In this document: positions 1 through 11,413 of the stretch, piece by piece
Position numbering within the stretch: the stretch's first letter is position 1
Layout of the letters: every line of letters starts with the position of its first letter
Assembly: GCF_023278565.1 (NCBI RefSeq)
Contig: NC_064672.1
Span: forward strand, 2,542,001-2,606,000
Source: Colletotrichum lupini
Lineage: Eukaryota > Ascomycota > Sordariomycetes > Glomerellales > Glomerellaceae
Direction: 5' to 3'
DNA length: 64,000 bases
Position numbers and translations under genes: made by a program
Notes under the pieces: model-generated
Seen by the model: the letters and a program-made list of their open reading frames with translations, nothing else
The model's database searches: none
Told to the model about the DNA's origin: nothing

Positions 1-2615
1 GAGCGCGTCATGGATTATGTCACTGGCGGTGGTGACGACAAGGGCGGGGATGAGGAAGACAAGTAAGGCTCTCTACTTGATGTCTTCATCTTGAAGCAGC
101 CAAAGTTAACACCCATTTTCAGATACAGCGGAGTCCGCCGTCAGGACTTCCCTCCTCTGTCGAGCCGCGAAAACAAGTACACGCCTCCTGCCAAGCGAGC
201 ACCCGCTTCGAATGCGACTGTCGTTGGCGCCCCGATTGACCCCGCGATCATCTCGTCGCAACTGAGAGCCCCCGCAAAGAAGCAGACCACAGTGAAGCCC
301 GAAGATGCCAAGCTTTTGAGCCAGCTCGTCAACAAGGGCAGTGCTACCCAAGGTGCTGAGGCGCCGAAAGCCGCTGATCCCAAGCCTGCTGCCCCCGCTA
401 CAAAGACTGCCCCGAAGCAGGAGCCGACCAAGCCGGCTGAGACGAAGCCTGCAGAGACGAAGCCTGCAGAGACGAAGCAGACCGTCGCCGCAAAGCCCGG
501 CGACGCCAAGGCTGCTGAGAAGTCGGCTACCCAAGCTCGTCCCTCTGCAGCTACAAGCCGAACGATCTCTCCTCAGGTCATAGAAGGCACTCCAGGAGCT
601 CCCAGTGCTACTTCGACGGTCGAAAGAGACCTCTTGAAGTCGTTCAGAACGTTTGCCAGCCAGCAGCGGCAGAATGCTGAAAAAGTTCGGAGCAGCAAGG
701 CTAAGGCCGACAAGGAAGTCAAGTTGACTGAACTGAAGAAATTCGCCGATACCTTCAAGCTGTCGACTCCAGTTCCTACTGACCTGATTTCCATTATCGC
801 CAAGGACCCCGATAAACAGAAGGAAATCCAGGCAAAGGCTCTCCAGAACGCGGAAGATGTTGCTCGTACCAAGACGACACCTACTCTGAAGGGCAAGGAC
901 GCTTCATCAAAGGAGGGTGCAGCAAAACCGCCTGCTGATGCCCCGGCTGCTCAAGCCGCCGTTGAGACAAGGAATGCTACTCGTCCGGCGCCAGCTAATA
1001 CTATTTCTCCCTCCAATGTGCCGAACCGTCATCCCAACGCTCGCCAGTCTTACGCCAGCCCCCAGTATCACGCCCAAACGTACAGGAACGATAGATCTGG
1101 TCAACACATGGCGCAACAGAACCGCCAGCCCTTGGCTCAGCGCCTGCGTCACGTGGAGCAGCAGAAGATGTCGGCGCCTCCCAACCAGCACCCTGGTGGC
1201 CCTGACATGCGGATGCCGCCAACCGGCCCAGCGAACAACACTGAGGCTTTCCGGCGTGCAGGCGGTGTCCCGAGTCACCTTGGCGGGAAGTTAAACCCCA
1301 ACAGCCATGAGTTCAGACCGAACCCCTTTGCGACGTCCTTCAACCCGAACGGACACCCCAGCGCGGGTTCCAGTCCTCGCTCTGCTGCTGCCAACAACGC
1401 CCCAGAGACAGCTTCGACCCCGGCATCAGCTGGACAGTTGATTCGTCGGAAGACGAAGGCAGTTGATGTGAAGAAGTGTTACATCTTGGCACACGTCAAG
1501 ACATTCACGCCGCCTCAGGGTCGGAACTGGGACGACAACGACGGTCTGAGACCCTCATACGACACCCCGCCTACCTGGAGACAACCTTCGGACAACGAGA
1601 AGTCGGATTCCACGATGCTCATGACTTCCAAGGAGTTTTTGGAGCGGCAGTCATTTGCTGTGTCGTCAATTGCCACACCGAACCACACTCACGTTGTGCC
1701 CAGCGTGGCTCACCAGCATCAACTTCCCTTTCATCTGCAGCAACCTGCGCACGGTATGGGCCCGCGTCAGTCACCACACATGCCACCCATGCCTATACAA
1801 AATCAACATGGACATGTACCCCATACACCCTACCAGAATATGGATGACCATCGGATGATGCACTCCAACTCGGCCCAGTCCTTCGCTTCGCCGCGTATGG
1901 CACAGGTCCCCATCACTTACAACACGCCAGCGATGACCTCGGCGGGTCAGGTGCCCTACAACCAGCCTATGATGCAGCCCTACGGTGGACCGGCTACACC
2001 TCAGATGGGTGGTTACCGGAACTTCTCCCAAAACCATCAATACGTGCCGCAGCAGCCTGGTGGTCCCATGGGAGCACCTATGATGCCTCAATTTATCAAC
2101 CCCCAGGGCATGGTGCCGGCACCCGGCCAAATGCCAATGTATGCTGGCAACCACCAGTTCATGCCTCCGAATGGCGCGCCGCCCCAGCCGATTCCGGGAG
2201 CCAACGGCTATCCTAGCCCAGGACGCCCGTCAGCGCCGATGATGGTTCATCAAGGCTCGCAGCAAGGTCAACCGGTATATGGCATGAGCCCCAACGTGCA
2301 GTACCAGCAGCCTGCGTACACTCCGCAGCAACCCGGCGGTCAGGGTAAGATGGTACCCGGCGGTCGCTATCAATAAACTGCTAACACGTCGGCTTAGTTG
2401 GCAATGTGCGTGGGTACAATAGTCCCGGACCTCAACACTTTGGAACGAGTCCCTCTCAGATGCATCAATACGGTGCGCAGCACCGCAGTGGAAGCAACAA
2501 TTATGGAGGCAAGCCGTACAACAACCATGGGCAGCACCAGGGTCCTCAACAGGTTCCCTCAGCACCTGCGAACGGTCCTGGACACGCTCCTGGAGCTACC
2601 GAAGAAGCCAAATGA
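1..2615 (+). CDS. PBP1: Pab1-binding protein Pbp1 / ataxin-2 homologue, 3' part
   Basis: The 5' end, including the Lsm domain, lies outside the window. Exons are <1..62, 123..2344 and 2398..2615. The first join restores the reading DKYSGVRRQDFPPLS, which resembles the end of the LsmAD region; the second uses donor GTAAGA and a CTAAC branch site and continues into a Gly/Asn/Gln-rich tail. A conserved ataxin-2 block follows (DLLKSFRTFASQQ to KLSTPVPTDLI, about 628-800). A PAM2-like motif, LNPNSHEFRP at 1291-1320, is followed by NPFATSFNP; PAM2 peptides bind the MLLE domain of poly(A)-binding protein. The rest is low-complexity Pro/Gln/Met/His sequence typical of stress-granule proteins, and it includes a triple PAETK repeat near 430-475. 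From the family, the expected role is in mRNA 3'-end control and stress granules through Pab1. The family call is strong; the last short exon is slightly less certain. Confidence 0.9.
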
Positions 2616-3818
2616 GAGCTCGACGAAACCACCGAGGCATACCGACAACGCCATGGAGAATTATTCCAACACATCTCAGTATCTAGGCCCCTTTAGCGTT
2701 GGTGAATAGCCACTTGATCCGCGAAGCTTGGGATGGATGCTGCCAACTTGGATGTGCCAGCAAATACATAAAGCAGTCCATGGAAACCTCTGGAGCGGCT
2801 GTCGGGGAGATATCTCCGAGGGGGCTAGCATTCGGGGGAAGTCAGTCACCGAGCTGGAGGACAGGGTCGGACTTGCTGTATGTAGTGCGTTTGCTGGACT
2901 GGAAAGTCACGTATAGGTCAGCTTGTGGTTGGAGAAGACAGTCCAAAGGGTTCAGATGACGCAGGGGTCTACTGCGGTGATGCCTGAAGGAGCGGGACTG
3001 TCATGCCTCACAAGCGGATCACGGCAGAGGATCAAGGGGGATGTGAGGACGTCAGTCATGATCCAAACGCACATGTGAAGGCCGGTTGTGTCGCGGTAGC
3101 TAGGTAGAGCTAGTGACGAGAAAGAAAAGCATAGGAGTTGAACAGTGTAGGCCAAAAAGCCATCTATCAATAGGTGGCTCCAAATGACAAAATATTACTT
3201 CAAAAGGTCAAAGTGAATTGCACCCGATTGGACAAGATGAGTTCTGGGGGTTTCTCTGGCAGTCAATCATGCCCGTCTTTGCAGTGTTGTGTAATGCTTT
3301 TGGATCAAGGACAAACAAAGCAGAGATGCACGAGTGGCCATGAGAAAAGGGAGAAGAAGACCAGAAAACCCTAGTCTTGTTGGAATATCTCGGGGACGGC
3401 ATATTCGGCACCATGACACAACTACTTTAGCAGGTAAGAAGAGCAGTTGTGGAATTGGAACATGATTATGTGAGGTCGGGATGAAACCTTGATCATGGGT
3501 AACAGGGCTAGCAGTTCACGTTTGTTCCCAGATTTTGAAAGACTATTATTCCTGGACAGAACGGGGAGAGATGGAGAATGAAATGACGTGAGAAGGGTCT
3601 GGTCATACTTGGCTGGGCTGTTTGATTGATGATGGGGGGATTGAGTGTAGTCGTGAGGTTGAGGGTGGATAATTAAAGAGCTTGAGGTATCATCGTGGGG
3701 AGATTTTTAGAAAGGGTGACAACCTACGGCGCCTCTTGATGCAGTGCAGGATCCATTGTTAGAACTTAGCATGTGCGGGAGGTATGCATTTTCGACTGGC
3801 GGCTGTATGAGGATTGAG

Positions 3819-3833
3819 GTACCTAAGGTACCT
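3819..3833. repeat. ACCT..AGGT palindrome GGTACCTAAGGTACC
   Basis: This near-perfect palindrome (one central mismatch) is one member of a dispersed set of ACCTnAGGT elements seen in intergenic DNA of this window; see findings. No function is known. Confidence 0.7.
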
Positions 3834-4083
3834 CAGGGAATGGCAGGAAACATTCCATTCTCATTCGTGACGGTTGTAGGATGCATGCCATTTGACGGCG
3901 CGTGTCGCATGTTTCAAGAACCCCCTGCTTTCTTCTTTTGCTCACCCTCCTTTTGGCCCTTTGCCCGATCGAGCATGGGGTAGTTTGGACGTTTGAAAAG
4001 TTTCTACTTTTTCTTCTTCTCCAAGTCTGCCAAGTCACGTCACAGTCGGTTCCCGGGGATGGATGAGAAGGCGCTGAGGGCGG

Positions 4084-4110
4084 GGGAGGCACGGGAGGCA
4101 CGGGAGGCAC
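4084..4110. repeat. Tandem repeat (GGGAGGCAC)x3
   Basis: There are three exact copies of a 9-bp unit in non-coding DNA. It is a simple minisatellite with no evident function. Confidence 0.9.
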
Positions 4111-6598
4111 ACCGCGCATCACCGAACACTGGCTGGAATGAAGCCGTGTGGACCTTGGGCGGCCTGGGCCTTTCTTTGGGGATCGACGACTCTGCTTTCC
4201 GTGGGCGGTTTTTTGCGCTCCACAGATATCACCGGACACCGGTGAAGGTGAGGTTACGACTGTGACTGGGGCACTTTTGCGCGGTTCGACATTGACGGAC
4301 CATAAGAACTACCCAGCTGCGTTGATTATCTCGGGCTCCAGTTGCCGAAAGACGTCTTGTTCCTATTCTCTCATGGCTCACCTTGGGATGTATCTTGTCT
4401 TGTAGTGTTTGTCCTTGAGCTGGAAGGCAAGGCAAGCTGGCAAGGCGGTAGCCCGCCTGCCTAGGTAGGTGATTGTAAATATTGTAAACGGACAACGCCA
4501 ATCAGTGAGCCGAGCACTGAAGCGACAGTCAGGCACGCAGGCTGGTTGATTGGATGCGGTCTGGATGGCTTCCCCCTCCAGGTTCAAATCTGCTGGCATG
4601 GTAGTATGATGGTAGGTACTTCGCGAACATGGAAGCAGCTCAGAGGCACAGCGGCTCAGCCAAGGTTCGATTTGCGGCCCTTGCGCTTCACATCTTTACC
4701 GCGCAGCTACAGCTACCGCTGTGGCCTGCCATTCGCGCATCCGTCCCTGGGCCAATGACATGCCTGGATCAGCACTTTGTCTCTTTTTGGACGGTCCAGG
4801 GTCTGTTCATCCCACCTTTTTTGGACCACGTCCCACACACCTCTCTCACTCACTCTCTCTGCCCACAGTCTCGGCCACTTCATCCGCGCATCAGAGACAA
4901 GATAAACGCGCTTCTTGTCGCTCAAGAGTGGCTCCGCGGTGAGGAGGAGGGCCAACTTACAGGTACCCTTCGCCGACATACCCGCATCGCACCGAGAACA
5001 TGCGATGAGGTGCGGTGTGACTTGGTACCCTACCCTTGCCATGCCTCGATCTGTTCGGCCAAATGGGAGGGAGTGACTCTGAAGTTGTAACGCTTTCCGC
5101 GAGACCAGACCGGGGGGTTCGTGAGGGACCCGCAAGGCGGCAGCAGGCGGGTTGAGCAAGGGTGCAAGGGGCACAGGACAGGAATCCAGCTGCTGCTCCT
5201 TTGGGGCGCGCAACTCGGGGATTTCTTCTTTATCGAGTTTTTCTTCAGGATGGAGCCGTTGTTGGACAGGAAGGAAGGGGACGGACGGAGGAGCCGAGAG
5301 TTGCGCCAGGACCTTGGGTCATTGCGAGGAAGAATCCAGAGGGAGACGAAAAGGGAGGATATCAACCACACGCCGTCCATGCTGGACCTACACTACGTTG
5401 AAGGGATATCTCAAGGGTTCCCCTTCGGTTTCTGCTTTCCACTAGTATCCGAGTTGCAGGTTGGCATATCCAACACTTCCTAAGTAGCTATACTCGTTGG
5501 CTGGAGGCATCCAACATGGGCATCCGAGGTATCTCGATGTAGACCTGCTGGATGACGATGAAGAAAAGATGGGTGCATGCGCCCAGGGCAGGGGTTGACT
5601 TGCGGCGCGAGAGAGGCACACCCCGCGACCGCTAGCCAGGCCGCATGGCTACCTCACTTTCCTGGATCAGGATCCAGGCTCTGGACTGCAACTGGACGAG
5701 AAGTCAGAGAGTGAGAGAGTAGGCCTTTCGACCCTGGCAAGCATTGGAAGCGAAGCGGCTCTCCCCCTCTTGTTCGCACCCTTTCCTTTGCCAAGATACT
5801 GATGCGCCGGCGGAGTGGTGTGGTTTGTTCGACAATAAAGAGCCCGTGACGGCCTCCCGCCTTTCTTCAGCCCTCTTATTTCATCTTCACCTGACTTCAT
5901 TCGTAGCAGCTCGATCCGAGTTCTTGGGAACCTTCTTTTTTCCCCTTTCTCACGCCTATCTCTACAAATTTCTCTTTTCTGTTGCTCAACCTCGTCCAGT
6001 GTTGTTGCGTCATCCACGCTCTTGACTGCTACAAGACTCAGCCCAACTTGGCCTACTTTCGTCCCCATTTACACGTGGAGAACTCGTAGCCTCATTGCCG
6101 TTCCTTCCTTTCCTGCCACTTCTAAATCTTCAACGGTTACGTATTCGCCGGTATTATTCAACTCCCGACCAGCCTCATTGTTTGGACGTTTGAACACATT
6201 CCTTCGACCGCCTTTCTCCATTGTAAAAGTCACCCGACTTTTTTTTTCTTCTCTTTCCTCGAGCCGGCTCGACTCTCAAGACCACATTCAGATAAAGACA
6301 AGTGAAGACACCCCGTCTCACTCACCTTGATTTGACCGACTCACCTCACCTACTTTCACCTACAACAATTCTTCAGCCATCCCGACCTAAGAAATCAACA
6401 GACCAACACACATTTCAAAACGAGGAGCAAATACACTCTTTGACCCTACAGAAAATCCCATCCATCCTTCTTCCAGTCAACACAACCAAGCTTTTGTCAA
6501 CAACATCTGGAAGCGAAGCTCACCTAAAAAAAGACCTTCTCATCCTCTCAAAACCACCATCATCCTAGACCGAATCTCTTCCAACACCAGACGACACC

Positions 6599-8006
6599 AT
6601 GAAGTCCACCTTCGTCTCCGCGATCGTGCTGCTTGCCGGCCACGCCGCGGCTCATATGGCCATCACCTACCCGCCGCCCCTGCGATCCAAGCAGAACCCC
6701 TTCGCCGGTCAGGACATCGACTACAGCATCACCAGCCCTCTGAGCGCTTCTGGAAGCGACTTCCCCTGCAAGGGCACCTTGAACCTTCTCGGCACCGCTG
6801 CGGCCTCTCCCGTTGCTACTTGGCAGGCCGGCCAGCAGTACAACATGACCATCGCCGGCGGTGCCAACCACAACGGCGGTAGTTGCCAGGCTTCCCTCTC
6901 CTTCGATAGCGGCAAGACCTTCACCGTCATCCACAGCTACATCGGTAACTGCCCTGTCGCAGGCACTTCGTCTCTCACCTTCACCTTGCCTGCCGACACC
7001 CCTTCTGCCAAGGACGCCCTGTTCGCCTGGACTTGGTTCAACAACGTCGGCAACCGAGAGTTGTATGTCCATCTTGACCTTCTGATTCTCACCGTGGCCA
7101 TGCTAATTCCCCATCCACAGCTACATGAACTGCGCCGTCATCACCACCACCGGCGGAGGTGGCAGTGCTTCCACTCCCTTCGCCAGCCGTCCTCAGATCT
7201 TCAAGGCCAACATCGCCAACGGCTGCAGCACCGTCGAGGGATCCGACGTTCTGTTCCCCAATCCCGGCCCTCCTGGAGACGTCACCAACGCCGGCACCAA
7301 GACCGCTGCCCCCGTCGGCACCTGCGACGTCGCAGTCGGTGGTGGTAGCTCTGGAGGTGGTAGCAGCAGCTCTCCCAGCAGCTCTGCCAACGCTGTCGCT
7401 CCTGCCCCGTCCGCTCCGGCCGCTTCTCAAGTCTCTCAGCCGAGCTCCCAGTCGACTACTCGCGCTGCTGGAGGTGCCTCTTCATCTGCTGGACTGTAAG
7501 TGAATCTCACCCATGTCACTGTAATTGTACTGACTCCCATTAGCCCTGGCGGCGTCTTCCACACTGTCCCGGCCTCTAGCAACTCTGCCGTTGCCTCTGC
7601 CCGACCGACCACACTTGCGACCGTCAGCATTCCCGCTTCACCCAGCGAAGAGTGCACCGAAGGATCTGCGGCACCCACCGCCATGCCTGCTCCCACTTCG
7701 GCAGTCGTTCCTTCAGCCGCCCCCTCTGCCGCTCCATCCGCAGCTCCATCCGCAGCTCCCTCGCCTGGCGCCGGATCTGGTGATGCAGCAGACGGCTCCA
7801 TGACTCCCGGCAAGGCCTGCACCCCCGAGGGCCAGTGGAACTGCGTCTCCGGCACTCATTTCCAGCGTTGTGCCTCTGGACAGTGGTCGGTGCTCATGAG
7901 TATGGCTCCTGGCACCAAATGCCAGTCTGGCACAACCGAGGTCCTGGTCTGGCAGAAGAAGAGAGCCCACGGTCGCCGCTCCCTCCGCGCTAGACACCAC
8001 ATCTAA
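6599..8006 (+). CDS. Secreted AA11-family lytic polysaccharide monooxygenase with C-terminal X278 module
   Basis: Exons 6599..7062, 7121..7495 and 7544..8006 give 433 aa. Residues 1-18 form a signal peptide ending HAAA; cleavage would leave His19 as the new N-terminus, as copper LPMOs require. The AA11 core follows: a SGSDFPCK motif, then GGANHNGGSC with the second copper ligand His91, then AWTWFNNVGNREFYMNC with the axial Tyr156. The first splice join falls inside NREFY and restores the family motif, which supports the model. A long Ser/Ala/Pro/Gly linker (about 230-365) leads to a four-cysteine X278-like module (CTPEGQWNCVSG to GTKCQSG, about 372-412) and a basic tail. AA11 enzymes oxidatively cleave chitin, so remodelling of the fungal wall or use of chitin is the likely role (inferred). 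There is no GPI signal. The very long leader suggests regulated expression. Confidence 0.88.
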
Positions 8007-8774
8007 GCCTCGCGGGCCTCTTGTGTAACAACTTTTCTGCCCTTCGGAATGTATTTTCGAAAGGTTCACGACATTTTATGAGACTTGGACGAGATACGGG
8101 GACACGCCCCATAGACATGGGGAACAAACTCTGGCTTTCTGAGATTTTGGCGTTTTGAGGATAGCATGGATCTTCCAGGACTGGTTCTTGGCTCGCATAA
8201 GGAAAAGCCTGGCAGGTAAGTATGCCAGGTAGGCTTGATAGTAAATCACCACGATCGTTGTAAAACATGGCTCTCTTGTGTAACCTGTCGACGATGCAGT
8301 GCCAGTTAACGTGTACCTGGAGTGACTGTGGTTAAAGCCAAAAGGACGCCTGTGACCGGCTTGTCGTCTGGTGAGGTCGAACGTATGACGCCTGCCGGCC
8401 CGTGAAGAACTGGCAAGACAGCGCCAGCTGGCGACCGACAGCCACTTCAGGCAGCATACGCTCTGGTGGCTGGAGCTTTGAACCTCGAGCCTTCAACCCC
8501 AGGTGAAAGACATTGAACAATTCTCATTCCACACGACCACATTAATTCCGCATTGGAGCGATAAATCCTTACCGTTGCAGAATTATTGAATCGTATGCGA
8601 CTATCTACTGTCGATCTGGCTGGTGGGCCGCCCCTGACGTATCGGGTCTCATCCCTGCAAAGACCCAGGCAAGGAGGCAGTTCACATTGAGGTGGCTTGG
8701 CAGGGTGGTGACGAAGTGAAGGTCTCAACGTTATGCTTCGCAGCAGCTTCTAAGCACATTATATAAAACTGAAG
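8007..8774. other. Intergenic, LPMO 3' flank and TFB1 promoter
   Basis: No gene is seen here. A TATATAAAA-like run (8760-8768) ends only about 6 nt before the TFB1 start codon, too close to act as a TATA box for that start. Confidence 0.5.
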
Positions 8775-10803
8775 ATGGCGATACCGTCAGGTCGTACGGC
8801 CTTCAAGAAGAAGGATGGTGTCTTGACCTTGACGCCGGATCAACAGTCCGTCATCTGGACTCCAGCACCTGGGAATGGCCCGCCTACGGTCTCCCTGGTC
8901 ATTGCTAATATCTCAAGTGAGCTTCCGTCACACGAAACAGTACTATGCATGACTGACTTGGGCCACAGATTTGCAACAGACACCAGACAGCGCAGCAAAG
9001 GTTATGCTCAAAATCTTTGAGAAGCCTCCAGATGCAACAGAACAAGTGCCCTACCTCTTCCACTTCACATCACCAGAAGCCAGGTCTGAGGCCAACGCCA
9101 TCAAGGACCTGCTCTCGAGGCTGTTGGCCGATATCCGCTCCGGCGATCCCAATGTCCCCAAACCCTCCGGCAACTCAACCCCGAACGCGGCCAACGGCGC
9201 AAATGGTGCCAGCGGTGGTGGCGGCGGCGCTGGCGGCGGCTCGTCCATGGCGTTCGCCAGCTCCGCCAACGCGAAGCCCAACAGCGCTCGCTGGTTCGAC
9301 GACGCCCAGCTCAAGGGTGACATTGAGCTGCAGCAGTCCCTTATGAAGAAGGACCGCACTCTACACCAGACGTACATGGACGCGCGCGCGACCAAGCCCG
9401 AATCGATATCGGACGCGGCCTTTAACGCCCAGTTCTGGTCGACGCGCACAAACTTGCTGCGTGCCCACGCCATCGAGGTGAACCAGCAAAAGGGCGCGTA
9501 CAATGTCCTCCCCGCGATAAAGCCGCGGCTGGAGAACGACGTGCTCAAGCTCGACATCACCGTCGAGATGGTCCAGCTCATCATGGCGCAGCACCCGCTC
9601 GTCAAGCGGCTCTACGACGAAAACGTGCCCAAGGTCCCCGAGAGCGAATTTTGGTCCCGCTTCTTTCTCAGCAAGCTCTTCCGCACGCTGAAGGGAGATA
9701 GGATCACGGACGAGAGAAAGGAGGGCATCAAGCGCGACGCGCTGTTTGACGCCCATGATGCCAGCGAGAACACGACAATGTTCCAGCGCAAGAGCATGGC
9801 GCAGAGCGTGCCGCACATCATTGACGTCCACGGCAACGAGGAGAACCAGGGCGGCTTCCGGAGCGGAAACCAAAAGGATGTCGAGATGCGCCCGCGCAAA
9901 AATGTGCCTATTGTAAATACCCTCAACAGTCTCAGCGAGCGTATGCTCGCCAACGTGGCCCCCTCGGACCGCGATACCGGCGCCGAGGCCGAAGAAGACT
10001 CGACGTGGGCGGAGATTGCCCTCCGCGACCTGCGCGGCGACGCAAAGGAGAACAAAATCATACTCAACATCAAGGAGCAGAACCGCTTCTTTGCGAAAAA
10101 AGACGAGGCCAAATCCGCAAACGCCCTCGCTTTCGCCAAGCAGAACCCCTCGGACGTCCTATTTGACATCCAGACCGACCTCGAGACCATTGAGACGGAC
10201 GGCGCCGGCGGCCTCAACCTCCGCGCGGGCATCGGCATCGTCGACGACAGCGACAGCGACGACGGAGGAACGCGGCGCCCGCCCCACGTCGGCTCCCGCG
10301 CCGCGCGCAAAGCCGCGGGCGACGACATCATGAAGGGCATTCGGCAGCGCCGCGCGCAAAAGTACGGCGACACGGCGGCGGACGAGTCCCGCCCCATGGG
10401 CCTGCCCGTCGAGGTCGCGGAGCGGTGCCAGCTGACGCACGCCACGACGGTCGAGTTCCTGCACCAGTTCTGGAACGCGTTTCTGTCGGGCGACCCGGAC
10501 CGCGCCAACGAGCTGCAGTACCTCGTCGAGTCCCTCAAGCGCTCGGCCGAGCGTATCCACGCCGTCGCCGACGAGGCGGAGAAGACGCGCGACGACATCA
10601 TCCGGGCCAAGAAGAAGGAGATTATGGATCACTACAAGGCGACGGGGAAGAAGATTCGCGGGTGGCGGCCTGAGCATGAAAAGGGTGGCAGGAAGGCCGT
10701 GCTGGCGATTATGCAGCCGACGCTCGAGGCGCTGAAGAGGGCGCAGGGGGATTATCAGCGGGCTCTTGCTGCTGAGGGGGTTCAGCTTTCCACCGAGGCC
10801 TGA
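8775..10803 (+). CDS. TFB1: General transcription and DNA repair factor IIH subunit Tfb1 (p62)
   Basis: Exons 8775..8916 and 8969..10803 give 658 aa, near the usual size of the family. The join reads ANISNLQQTPDSAAKVMLKIF and completes the N-terminal PH domain (about residues 1-115), which in Tfb1/p62 binds activators and repair factors. A Gly/Ala/Asn linker follows. Two BSD domains are visible: the first near 170-235 (FNAQFWSTRTNLLRAHA), the second near 270-300 (SEFWSRFFLSKLFRTLKG). The C-terminal half carries conserved helical segments, including FLHQFWNAFLSGDPDRANEL. Tfb1 is a core TFIIH subunit working with Rad3 and Ssl2 in promoter opening and nucleotide excision repair. The gene converges on the mitochondrial AAA ATPase gene. 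Codon use is strongly GC-rich toward the 3' end, which produces long antisense open frames that I do not regard as genes. Confidence 0.93.
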
Positions 10804-11413
10804 AGATTGCACTTGAGGTGAGAAGAGTCTGGGACGGAGAGGGAATCGGGGTCGGGTTGTATAAGAGACGTCAAAATGCGAAACCATCAGGAGCTTTATT
10901 CAGGAATAAGCAAACCACATCGAGCCATACACGCTTCTTACTAAATGTTCATTGGGCACAAAAGTCGTGTCGAATCACACTTTATGCTGTCTCGTAAATC
11001 ACCAAGAAGGGCCAACTCGGCTAATTTTTTTTATCAGAACCCCATCTCATGAGGGTGGTAATTCATAGCCCATCTCTCGCTAGTCCCTTATTTTTTACTC
11101 AGCAAGTCTTTGGGATGCTACCTGACTACCTGATCGTAGATGGCGTGTGTCCTCTCAATGATAATACATGATTCACCACCCACTTCCTTTCCCCCCTTTC
11201 TATAGCCCACGATGGGGATGTCCTCAAAGGAAACTCTTTCCCACCACACAACAAAAATCGTACAAATTCGTCCGAAAGACCACCCCCATCCCATCCATTT
11301 CTCTGATGACGGTTCCAAGTCAAGGGTGGGAGATTTGCTTTCAGCGAAGCCAGAATGACATTACAAAGAAGACGAACAGAGAATGACAGTCAAAACTCGA
11401 ACCCAGCGTTTCT
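10804..11413. other. Intergenic between convergent genes
   Basis: This AT-richer stretch is shared by the 3' ends of TFB1 and the AAA ATPase gene. It presumably holds both 3' untranslated regions. No other feature is seen. Confidence 0.5.

Larger units (their letters stand above)
2616..6598. other. Gene-free interval with a long LPMO leader
   Basis: No reading frame here has recognisable coding character. The interval holds the 3' flank of the Pbp1 gene and, from about 5850 to 6598, a C/T-rich then C/A-rich stretch that looks like promoter plus a long 5' untranslated leader of the downstream LPMO gene. It also contains a palindrome of the ACCT..AGGT type at 3819-3833, a similar one at 4456-4469, and a 9-bp tandem repeat at 4084-4110. 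Lineage-specific small proteins or a non-coding RNA cannot be excluded. Confidence 0.5.

Noticed and set aside
4575..4605. A T-loop-like GGTTCAAATC suggesting a tRNA
   Set aside because: No matching acceptor, D or anticodon stems could be drawn around it.
9612..10610. A 332-codon minus-strand open frame opposite TFB1, and others at 10159-10887 and 9361-9873
   Set aside because: These are antisense shadows of a strongly GC-biased coding region; their translations are low in conserved features and no splice or start context supports them.
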